64,000 nucleotides of DNA, taken from NCBI RefSeq assembly GCF_030817655.1, contig NZ_JAUSZM010000003.1, forward strand, positions 5,828,001 through 5,892,000. Reading direction: 5' to 3'. The translations under genes were made by a program, and so were the position numbers. The notes beneath the pieces were generated by a model, which had not been told where the DNA came from, made no database searches, and saw only the letters and a program-made list of their open reading frames with translations. Shown piece after piece: positions 57,787-64,000 of this stretch (its first letter is position 1; each line of letters begins with the position of its first letter). This DNA comes from Streptomyces sp. V4I2. GTDB taxonomy: Bacteria; Actinomycetota; Actinomycetes; Streptomycetales; Streptomycetaceae.

Positions 57787-59222
57787 CCGTCCTGACCGTC
57801 CTTGCCCTTTTGCCCGTCATCCGTCCTGGAGGGGGTGGCGGTGGGTGTGGGAGTCGGGGTGGGAGACGAGGACGTGGGGGAGGCCTCGGGGGTGTCGGAC
57901 AGGTTGGTCGCGGATCCCCCGGATTCTCCGGATCCCTCGTGCGCCTCGGACCCGGCGGACCCATCGGATCCGTCTGACCCCTCGGACCAACCGGACCCAC
58001 CGGACGCTCCCGGCGTCGTAGCGCCCGGCGTGCCGTTCCCGGGGCTCTCCGCCGAGCTGTTGCCCGGCGAGAACCAGAGCATCCCGGCGAGCATTGCGGC
58101 CAGGAAGACCAGGACCGCGGCGGCCGTCGCCATCACCCTCGGCCGGTGCGCGACCAGTCCGCGGGCACCGGGGGACCCGGTCGTGCGGGAGCGGGACGGC
58201 CGTACCGTGGCGGAGGGCAGCGCGTACGTGGTCGCGGGGCCGGCCTCCGAACCGCCGGGGACACCGGGTCCGGTCGGCGGCGGGACCAGCGAGGTCGCCG
58301 CCTGCCGTGCGGGTGCCGGTTCCGGCAAGGGCTCCGACCGCCCCTGCCAGGCCCCGCCGCCGAACCACTCGGCGATCTGCTGCGTGGCGGGACGGTCCTC
58401 GGGCCGCTTGGCGAGGAGCCCGAGGAGGAAGTTCTCGAAGGCGGGCGGGAGCTCGGGGCGGGTCTGCCGGGGCGGTACGGGGGTGGCGTCGAGATGCTGG
58501 TGGAGGATCGCGACGGCGGTGTCGGCCTGGAACGGCGGGCGCCCGGTGAGGAGTTGGTAGAGCAGACAGCCCAGCGCGTACACGTCCGAGGCCGGACCGG
58601 CGGCCTGCCCCAGCGCGCGCTCGGGGGCGAGATAGAGGCTGGTGCCGACGATCTGGCCGGTGGTGGTGAGCGCGCCGGAGGGGTCGTCGACGAAGCGGGC
58701 GATGCCGAAGTCGCCGATCTTCAGGGTGCCGTCGGGGTCCAGCAGCAGGTTGGCGGGCTTGATGTCGCGGTGCACGATGCCCTGCTGGTGGGCGGCGGCG
58801 AGCCCGGCGGCAGCCTGCGCCGCGATCCGGGCCACCTGCTCGACGGGGAGCGGTCCCGCGGTGCTGAGCCGGCGGGCGAGACTGTCGCCCTCGACCAGTT
58901 CCATCACCAGGAAGAGCCGGCCGTCGTACTCGCCGAAGTCGTACACGCCCACCACGTGCGGGTGGTTGAGCCGCCCGGCGGTCTGGGCCTCCAGCCGGAA
59001 GCGGGAGGTCGCCGTCGGGTCGGAGTCGTGGGGAAGGAGCAGCTTGACGGCCACCGTCCGGCCGAGCGTCTCGTCGAACGCCCGCCAGACCTCCCCCATC
59101 GCGCCGCGTCCGATGGGGTCGTGCAGCCGGTACCGGCCCGCGATCAGCACCTGTGTTTCATCCTCATGCCGTGATTGCAGTGATTGCCGTAATGACGTCT
59201 CGACCGCCGCAGGACTCAACAA
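57738..59222 (-). CDS. transmembrane Ser/Thr protein kinase
   Basis: This is a 494-residue Hanks-type kinase. The catalytic domain (about 28-290) shows IGRGAMGEVWRAF, VAVKLLLP, the catalytic loop HRDIKPANLLL and DFGIARF. A linker is followed by one membrane helix (VMATAAAVLVFLAAMLAGMLWF) and a Ser/Gly/Asp- and Thr/Pro-rich extracellular tail ending in a charged Lys/Asp/Glu stretch. No PASTA domain is present. The start is uncertain: TTG 59222 is the longest, and an internal GTG near QVLIAGRYRL is possible. Its 3' end overlaps the convergent oxidoreductase by 49 bases. Confidence 0.9.
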   Translation of the reverse strand: MLSPAAVETSLRQSLQSRHEDETQVLIAGRYRLHDPIGRGAMGEVWRAFDETLGRTVAVKLLLPHDSDPTATSRFRLEAQTAGRLNHPHVVGVYDFGEYDGRLFLVMELVEGDSLARRLSTAGPLPVEQVARIAAQAAAGLAAAHQQGIVHRDIKPANLLLDPDGTLKIGDFGIARFVDDPSGALTTTGQIVGTSLYLAPERALGQAAGPASDVYALGCLLYQLLTGRPPFQADTAVAILHQHLDATPVPPRQTRPELPPAFENFLLGLLAKRPEDRPATQQIAEWFGGGAWQGRSEPLPEPAPARQAATSLVPPPTGPGVPGGSEAGPATTYALPSATVRPSRSRTTGSPGARGLVAHRPRVMATAAAVLVFLAAMLAGMLWFSPGNSSAESPGNGTPGATTPGASGGSGWSEGSDGSDGSAGSEAHEGSGESGGSATNLSDTPEASPTSSSPTPTPTPTATPSRTDDGQKGKDGQDGQDKGKDEEDEPDEEG

Positions 59223-59294
59223 CCCACGGTGAGGCGGGTGATGGTGGGGGGTGCCGCAGCCGACCCAGCCTACCGGCGCACGACCGCCCGGTGT

Positions 59295-59765
59295 TCACCC
59301 ACAGGGGTCGTCCTTGATCCGTCCCGGCCACGGCAGAACGGTGAGTTCCGGCCACTGCTCCTGCCAGCGCCGCGTCTTGGCCTTGTAGACCTCGCGCGGG
59401 GCGAGGACCGGGTTGGGCCGGACCACTTGTCGCCGCGAAGGAGTCGATCGCCGCCTCGGTGGACTCCTACGGCGGACAGGGCACCCCGAACTTCTCCTCG
59501 TACCAGAGGTGCACCCGGGCCTCGTTGCGGATCTCCACCTCGCCCGGCACCGCGGCGAACACCGCCTCGTAGTCCTTGATGCCGGCTGCCGGGGCCTGTC
59601 GGTGACCACGTTCCACACGGTCTGGAACAGGCAGCCCGCCGTCAGGTACCAGCCGGGCAGCTCCAGTGTCGCCGCCCTGGTCAGCACGTCGGTCAGGACC
59701 TCGCTCCGGGAGAGCGCGGAGCGCAGGGCCGTGAGCTGTTCGGTGAGAGGGAGTCGGCCGGGCAT
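59295..59765 (-). pseudogene. decayed nucleotidyltransferase (DUF925-like)
   Basis: Fragments of one protein appear in different frames. MPGRLPLTEQLTALRSALSRSEVLTDVLTRAATLELPGWYLTAGCLFQTVWNVVT is in one frame. AAGIKDYEA joined directly to VEIRNEARVHLWYEEKFGVPCPP is in a second. LAPREVYKAKTRRWQEQWPELTVLPWPG is back in the first. Intact Streptomyces homologues have about 20 extra residues after KDYD, so there is an internal deletion plus at least two frameshifts. It was probably a nucleotidyltransferase of unknown substrate. Confidence 0.8.
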
Positions 59766-59884
59766 GCCCCCTCCCTACCACGATCAAGGCGGCGTGTATT
59801 GCTGCCGCAGGAGCCTCCCCCTACGCTTTATCTGATGGGTCGTCAGATTCGTGCCGGGTGTCGGCAGACAGTAAGGGGCACGCA

Positions 59885-61132
59885 GTGGTCAGTGTCGGTA
59901 GCGGTAGCAGCGGTAGCGGTAGCGGGCTCGGTGGCAGGGAACTGCCCAAGGTCATCAGCGTGGACGATCACGTGATCGAGCCCGCGCATCTCTTCGAGAC
60001 GTGGCTCCCGGCGAAGTACCGGGACAGGGGGCCGAAGCCGCTCACCGCGGGTATCGGTGACCTCCAGTACGTCGGGGGGAAGTACCGGTTCACCACCGAC
60101 CCCGACGGCCAGATCACCGACTGGTGGGAGTACGAGGGCGAGCTCTTCCCGTACAAGCGCATCATCGCGGCCGTCGGCTTCTCGCGGGACGAGATGACGC
60201 TCGACGGGATCACCCGGGAGCAGATGCGGCGGGGCTGCTGGGACCCGAAGGCCCGGCTGGAGGACATGGACATGAACCATGTCGAGGGCTCGCTCTGCTT
60301 CCCCACCTTCCCCCGCTTCTGCGGGCAGACCTTCGCGGAGGCCAAGGACAAGGAAGTCGGACTCGCCTGCGTGCGGGCGTACAACGACTGGATGGTCGAG
60401 GAGTGGTGCGGCGACAGCGGCGGCCGGCTCATCCCACTGTGCCTCATCCCGCTGTGGGACATCGACCTGGCCGTCGCGGAGATCCGGCGCAACGCCGAAC
60501 GGGGCGTACGGGCCGTGACGTTCAGCGAGATCCCGACGTATCTGGGGCTGCCGTCGATCCACTCCGGCTACTGGGACCCCTTCTTCGCGGTCTGCGAGGA
60601 GACCGGGACCGTGGTGAACATGCACATCGGGTCCTCGTCGCAGATGCCGGCGGCGTCCCCCGACGCGCCCCCCGCCGTCCAGGCCGCGCTGAGCTTCAAC
60701 AACGCGATGGCGTCGATGATGGACTTCCTCTTCTCCGGCGTCCTGGTGAAGTTCCCGCGGCTGAAACTGGCGTACAGCGAGGGGCAGATGGGCTGGATCC
60801 CGTACGCCCTGGAGCGCGCCGACGACGTGTGGGAGGAGCACCGGGCGTGGGGCGGGGTCAAGGACCTGATCCCGGAGCCGCCGTCGACGTACTACTACCG
60901 GCAGATCTTCTGCTGCTTCTTCCGCGACCGGCACGGCATCGAGGCGATCAAGACGGTCGGCGAGGACAACGCGACCTTCGAGACGGACTACCCGCACGTC
61001 GACTCGACCTGGCCGCACACCAAGCAGGTCGCCGAGGAGCACGTGGCCGGCCTCTCGGACGAGGTCACGTACAAGCTGCTGCGCGGCAACGCCATCCGGA
61101 TGCTGGAGCTGCCCTTCGACAAGAGCGCCTAG
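59885..61132 (+). CDS. amidohydrolase-superfamily protein
   Basis: This 415-residue TIM-barrel hydrolase belongs to the amidohydrolase/decarboxylase superfamily (ACMSD-like). Visible features are the N-terminal metal-binding strand VISVDDHVIEP (in place of H-x-H), MNMHIGSSS-like motif with His, and ETDYPHVDSTWPHTK carrying the C-terminal metal and catalytic Asp/His residues. Such proteins in Streptomyces often travel with P450 and ferredoxin genes. GTG 59885 follows AAGGGG; the open frame extends to 59858. An IS5-family element is inserted 31 bases after its stop. Confidence 0.85.
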   Translation: MVSVGSGSSGSGSGLGGRELPKVISVDDHVIEPAHLFETWLPAKYRDRGPKPLTAGIGDLQYVGGKYRFTTDPDGQITDWWEYEGELFPYKRIIAAVGFSRDEMTLDGITREQMRRGCWDPKARLEDMDMNHVEGSLCFPTFPRFCGQTFAEAKDKEVGLACVRAYNDWMVEEWCGDSGGRLIPLCLIPLWDIDLAVAEIRRNAERGVRAVTFSEIPTYLGLPSIHSGYWDPFFAVCEETGTVVNMHIGSSSQMPAASPDAPPAVQAALSFNNAMASMMDFLFSGVLVKFPRLKLAYSEGQMGWIPYALERADDVWEEHRAWGGVKDLIPEPPSTYYYRQIFCCFFRDRHGIEAIKTVGEDNATFETDYPHVDSTWPHTKQVAEEHVAGLSDEVTYKLLRGNAIRMLELPFDKSA

Positions 61133-61236
61133 AGACAAGGGCGCTAGAGACAAGGGCGCCTAGGGCCTGTGTGACGTCGTGATCAATCTTGCCGATCCGG
61201 ATCCGCATGGAAGGCGGATCCGGTAGGAAGACAATC

Positions 61237-61734
61237 GTGACGCGCAGGCAACTCACCGACAGGCAATGGAAGTTGATCCAGCCGTTCCTGCCGATAGGCG
61301 AGTACGGCCCGTATCCCGAGCGGCTGCGGGATCAGTTCGAGGGGGTGATCTGGCGGTTTCGCACCAGCAGCCAGTGGCGGGAGATGCCAGGCGAGTTCGG
61401 CCCATGGCCGACGGTCTACGGCCGCTTCCGGGTATGGAGGGACGCCGGCGTCTTCACCGCGCTGCTGGAAGGCGTGATCGCCGAGGCAGCCCGCCAGGGA
61501 AAGACGGACCTGTCCCTGGTCAGCGTGGACTCCACGACCGCCCGCGCCCACCACGACGCCGCCGGGATGTGCATCGGCAAGGAGATCATGGACGCCCTCG
61601 AGGAAGCCGCCGCCGAGCAGGAGGAGGCCCGGCAAAAGGGGGCGGCCCGCCAGAACAGAACGGACAGGACGCAGGTCACGACCCCGAGGGGGAAGAGCGG
61701 CGGCACATCAGGCGGAGGCGCAAGCTCCGCTTGA
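61237..61734 (+). CDS. IS5-family transposase, N-terminal frame (orfA)
   Basis: This frame of about 165 residues has LTDRQWKLIQPFLPIGEYGPYPERLRDQFEGVIWRFRTSSQWREMPGEFGPWPTVYGRF and the first catalytic Asp in SLVSVDSTTARAHHDAAG. GTG 61237 after GGTAGGAAG is the likely start, though the frame opens at 61189. It ends at the same CGCTTGA junction as copy 1. Confidence 0.88.
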   Translation: MTRRQLTDRQWKLIQPFLPIGEYGPYPERLRDQFEGVIWRFRTSSQWREMPGEFGPWPTVYGRFRVWRDAGVFTALLEGVIAEAARQGKTDLSLVSVDSTTARAHHDAAGMCIGKEIMDALEEAAAEQEEARQKGAARQNRTDRTQVTTPRGKSGGTSGGGASSA

Positions 61735-62240
61735 AGCAAGCCCTGCTCGGCAGGTCCCGTGGCGGGCTGACGAGCAAGGTTCATCTCGCCGCGGACCGCC
61801 GGTGCCGTCCGTTGTCGTTCGTCCTGACTGCGGGACAGGCAGCCGACAGCCCGCAGTTCGTCCCCGTGCTGCAGAAGGTGCGGATCCCTCTGCCGGTCGG
61901 ACGTCCCCGGACCCGGCCTGACGCTGTCGCCGCGGACAAGGCCTACTCATCGCGCGCCAACCGCTCTTACCTGCGCAGACGCAACATCAAGGCAGTCATC
62001 CCGGAGAAGAAGGACCAGGCCGCCAACCGGAAGAAGAAGGGCAGTCGCGGCGGCCGGCCCACACGCCACGATGCCGATCTCTACAAGGAGCGGAACACCG
62101 TCGCGCGCCTGATCAACAAGTTGAAGGCCTGGCGGGGCATCGCGACTCGATACGACAAGACACCCGAGAGCTACCTCGCCGGCCTCCACCTCCGCGCCGC
62201 CATGATCTGGATCAACGACCTGCTGAAGACACCTGGTTGA
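61731..62240 (+). CDS. IS5-family transposase, C-terminal frame (orfB)
   Basis: This 169-residue frame has the second Asp in VAADKAYSSRANRSYLR and the Glu motif YKERNTVARLINKLKAWRGIATRYDKTPESY. It begins at TTG 61731, overlapping the orfA stop (TTGA). A functional transposase probably needs frameshifting near the junction. The upstream part of this frame is open to 61266 without a stop, which would allow a fusion. Confidence 0.88.
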   Translation: MKQALLGRSRGGLTSKVHLAADRRCRPLSFVLTAGQAADSPQFVPVLQKVRIPLPVGRPRTRPDAVAADKAYSSRANRSYLRRRNIKAVIPEKKDQAANRKKKGSRGGRPTRHDADLYKERNTVARLINKLKAWRGIATRYDKTPESYLAGLHLRAAMIWINDLLKTPG

Positions 62241-62292
62241 TCACGACATCACACAGGCCCTAGAAGGGGCGTCGGACGGGCAGGCACTGCAC

Positions 62293-62481
62293 ATGAAGGT
62301 CTCCGTGGATTCCAACCTGTGCTACGGCTCCGGCGAATGCGTCTACCGCGTTCCGTCCGTCTTCACGGTGGCGGACGGATTCGGCGCCGTCATACCCGGC
62401 CGCGAGAACACCGGCGACGATCCGGACGTACGGGAGGCGGCCGAGCTGTGCCCGTCACAGGCGGTCAAGCTCACCGACTAG
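62293..62481 (+). CDS. small [3Fe-4S]-type ferredoxin
   Basis: This 62-residue ferredoxin is of the kind that feeds electrons to bacterial P450s. The cysteines are in LCYGSGEC and ELCPSQAV; one position of the normal four-Cys set is absent (GSGEC), which favours a [3Fe-4S] cluster. No P450 lies next to it; the nearest in the window is at 9435. The upstream IS separates it from the amidohydrolase. The start has only a weak ribosome site (GGGCAGG). Confidence 0.9.
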   Translation: MKVSVDSNLCYGSGECVYRVPSVFTVADGFGAVIPGRENTGDDPDVREAAELCPSQAVKLTD

Positions 62482-62494
62482 TGCCGGGCACTAG
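62478..62494. other. perfect palindrome containing two convergent stop codons
   Basis: CTAGTGCC-G-GGCACTAG is a perfect 17-base palindrome. It includes the ferredoxin TAG (62479-62481) and, on the other strand, the glycosyltransferase TAG (62491-62493). It may act as a minimal two-way terminator. Confidence 0.65.
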
Positions 62495-63258
62495 GACGCC
62501 GGCCAGCTCCACCCCGACCCCGCGAGCGCCCGCGCCCGCGCCTCCGCCACGGCCATCCGTGCCGCCCGCTCGGCGGTGTCCGCGTGCGCGGCCTGCCCGG
62601 TCGCCTGCCCTTCCCACTTCCGGTAGAGCAGCCCGACCTCGGCCGAGAACCACCCGCGGCTCACGGAGTTCAGCGCCAGCAGCAGCCCTGTGTCCTCGGA
62701 CGCCGGCAGCGCCATCCAGCCGCCGAGGGCCAGCAGCAGATCCCGTCGTACGAAGAGGGTCGCCGGGTGGACCTGGGCGCGGAAACCGTTGGCCCGCCAG
62801 AAGTCGAGCACGGCTCCGCGCTCGACCGGCCCCGTCGCCGGGTCGCCGGGGAAGCCCACGGTCGAGCCGTCCGGCAGCCGGTCCAGGGCGCGGGAGGTCG
62901 CCCAGCCGAGCGTGCGGTCGGCTTCGAGGGCGGCCAGGTCGCGGGCCAGGGCGCCGGGGGTGAGCTGGTCGTCGGCGTCCAGGATCTTCACGTACGTCCC
63001 CTCGGCGTGCGCGAGCGCGATCGTGCGGGCGACGCCGGGGCCGCCGGGCCGCCCCTGCCGGAAGGTGATCCGGGCGTCGTCGGGGACGTAGGGGGCGACG
63101 GCGTCGGTGCGCCCGTCCTCCTGGATCACCCAGTGCCACTCCCAGCCCTCCGGCAACTCCTGTGCGCACAGCGACGCGTGGGCCTCGGGGAGGAAGCGGG
63201 CCGAGGGGGCGTGGACGGCAGTGACGATGGTGACGCGCCGGGGCACGGCGGCACTCAC
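62491..63258 (-). CDS. family 2 glycosyltransferase
   Basis: This 255-residue GT-A fold protein has VTIVTAVHAPSARFLPEAHASLCAQ at the start, the nucleotide-binding and metal region VKILDADDQLTPGAL (a DxD motif), GWATSRALDRLPDG and LFVRRDLLLALGGWMALPASEDTGLLL. It lacks membrane helices. Sugar donor and acceptor are unknown. GTG 63258 overlaps the upstream UTRA gene by 4 bases (GTGA), so the two are coupled. Confidence 0.88.
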   Translation of the reverse strand: MSAAVPRRVTIVTAVHAPSARFLPEAHASLCAQELPEGWEWHWVIQEDGRTDAVAPYVPDDARITFRQGRPGGPGVARTIALAHAEGTYVKILDADDQLTPGALARDLAALEADRTLGWATSRALDRLPDGSTVGFPGDPATGPVERGAVLDFWRANGFRAQVHPATLFVRRDLLLALGGWMALPASEDTGLLLALNSVSRGWFSAEVGLLYRKWEGQATGQAAHADTAERAARMAVAEARARALAGSGWSWPAS

Positions 63259-63842
63259 CACCTTTCCAGGGGAGTGGTGAAGACGAGCTCGGTACGGTCG
63301 CCGGGGAGCGTGACGCGGCAGATGTCCACCACGCGTTCGTCGATGTCGTACGACGTCTTGCGCAGCAGGATCACCGGGGTCCCGACCGCGAGCTCCAGCT
63401 CGCAACGCTCCTCGGGGGTCGGCGCACGCGCGGTGACCCGCTCCTCGACGCGGCCCACCTCGATGCCGACGGTGTGCAGCTGCTGCTGGGTGCCTCCGGG
63501 CCAGGGCTCGTTGGTGTGGTCCAGGAGGGCGGGGTTCGCCGCGATCATGCGGCGGACGAGGTAGGAGGTCGTGAGACTGACCGGGGTGCTCTCGCAGGCG
63601 TGGCGGGTCCGGTAGGTGCGCTCGACGAGGGGGGTGGCCGGCGGGACGCCGAACGCCTCGGCCAGGTCCGGGGGCGCCGCGATCTCGCGGTACTCCGCGT
63701 GGAAGACGAGATTCCGGCGCTCGGACCCGGTGTCGCGTTCCGTGGCCCCGGTCCCGGCCCGCTCGGTCCAAGACGCGTGCACCCGGTTCTTCTCCCACTG
63801 GTGCCGCCGGTTGTCACGGACCACTTGGTACGCCTTCCGCAC
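63255..63842 (-). CDS. UTRA-domain protein without a DNA-binding domain
   Basis: This 195-residue protein matches the UTRA ligand-binding domain of GntR/HutC regulators (NLVFHAEYREIAAPPDLAEAFGVPPATPLVERTYRTRHACESTPVSLTTSYLV, GIEVGRVEERVTARAPTPEE, PVILLRKTSYDI, VTLPGDRTELVFTTPLERW). The winged helix normally upstream is missing; it opens MRKAYQVVRDNRRHQWEK. Streptomyces has many UTRA proteins of this short form. It is probably a regulator or ligand sensor coupled to the glycosyltransferase. GTG 63842 is the longest in-frame start I would accept. Confidence 0.78.
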   Translation of the reverse strand: MRKAYQVVRDNRRHQWEKNRVHASWTERAGTGATERDTGSERRNLVFHAEYREIAAPPDLAEAFGVPPATPLVERTYRTRHACESTPVSLTTSYLVRRMIAANPALLDHTNEPWPGGTQQQLHTVGIEVGRVEERVTARAPTPEERCELELAVGTPVILLRKTSYDIDERVVDICRVTLPGDRTELVFTTPLERW

Positions 63843-64000
63843 CAGGTCAGCGTACGACTCCCGGCCCGTGCCCGCCCGGTGGCGGCGACACGGAAAGGCC
63901 CGACCGCTGGCGACGGGGGATGCACCAGCGATCGGGCTATGGCCAAGACTAACAAGGCTGCCTCCCCGGCGGGAGACGACTGCTGAGCCGTAGCAAGCAG
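63843..64000. other. right edge, no assignable gene
   Basis: No gene is supported. A 15-codon plus-strand frame (ATG 63939, MAKTNKAASPAGDDC) is too short to call, and no minus-strand frame continues the UTRA gene with helix-turn-helix character. Confidence 0.3.

Larger units (their letters stand above)
61164..62259 (+). mobile_element. IS5-family insertion sequence, copy 2
   Basis: This 1,096-bp element is bounded by 22-base inverted repeats that start GGCCTGTGTGAxGTCGTGAT and differ at one base. It is flanked by CTAG at 61160-61163 and 62260-62263. It encodes a two-frame transposase related to, but clearly different from, the copy at 20729. It lies between the amidohydrolase and ferredoxin genes and would separate them if they were once one operon. 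Confidence 0.92.

Noticed and set aside
63939..63986. 15-codon peptide MAKTNKAASPAGDDC
   Set aside because: Too short, no ribosome site, at the window edge.

Overview
This is a 64-kb piece of a Streptomyces chromosome. Very high GC, frequent GTG and TTG starts, tight ATGA/GTGA couplings and actinomycete-specific families (DUF5753 XRE regulators with DUF397 partners, an SsgA-like protein, DUF3151, SLATT, DUF5063) all point there. From memory, the gene order (kynA-kynU ... CYP107U-like P450 ... eutBC ... purA ... ybaB-recR ... lysC-asd-sigma) resembles the S. coelicolor SCO3648-to-SCO3612 stretch read in descending order. No database comparison was possible.

Layout. 0.1-4.5 kb: DUF3151 protein, then a tryptophan-to-anthranilate module (kynA, kynU, a TetR regulator and an alpha/beta hydrolase that looks like kynurenine formamidase). 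4.6-9.3 kb: a LuxR-type two-component pair, a frameshifted small gene, and an anti-sigma-like ATPase / XRE / DUF397 set with palindromic sites. 9.4-17.7 kb: a P450, an ABC-2 exporter with a divergent MarR/GbsR regulator, and an ethanolamine module (permease, eutB, eutC). 17.7-22.6 kb: two Uma2 genes, a diacylglycerol-kinase-like protein without the normal catalytic motifs, and purA, whose stop codon lies in the target site of an IS5-family element. 22.6-32.6 kb: GntR regulator, class III aminotransferase, a DJ-1/MarR pair with a clear operator, a Ser/Thr kinase, a SLATT protein, ybaB-recR-DUF5063 and an SsgA-like gene.

32.6-44 kb looks accessory. It starts with a decayed HTH antitoxin remnant. 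It then carries a Trypco2 protein followed by a 940-residue trypsin-STAND-TPR protein, an XRE-DUF397 pair, a zinc-ribbon HTH protein, a PIN-type toxin-antitoxin pair, a TauE transporter, a small membrane protein with motifs seen around NTPase conflict systems, and a two-component system. It is the best candidate in this window for an uncharacterised biological system: a predicted protease/NTPase immunity or conflict locus.

44-64 kb returns to core genes (lysC with an internal start for its beta subunit, asd, a sigma factor coupled to a membrane partner, SURF1, S9 peptidase). It then has an unusual RCK-channel-like protein, a permease/TIGR03943 pair, an XRE/oxidoreductase divergent pair, a second Ser/Thr kinase, a decayed nucleotidyltransferase, an amidohydrolase, a second IS5-family element, a small ferredoxin, a glycosyltransferase and a UTRA-domain protein lacking a DNA-binding domain. 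Both IS copies are flanked by CTAG duplications. Several short tandem repeats sit in intergenic DNA.
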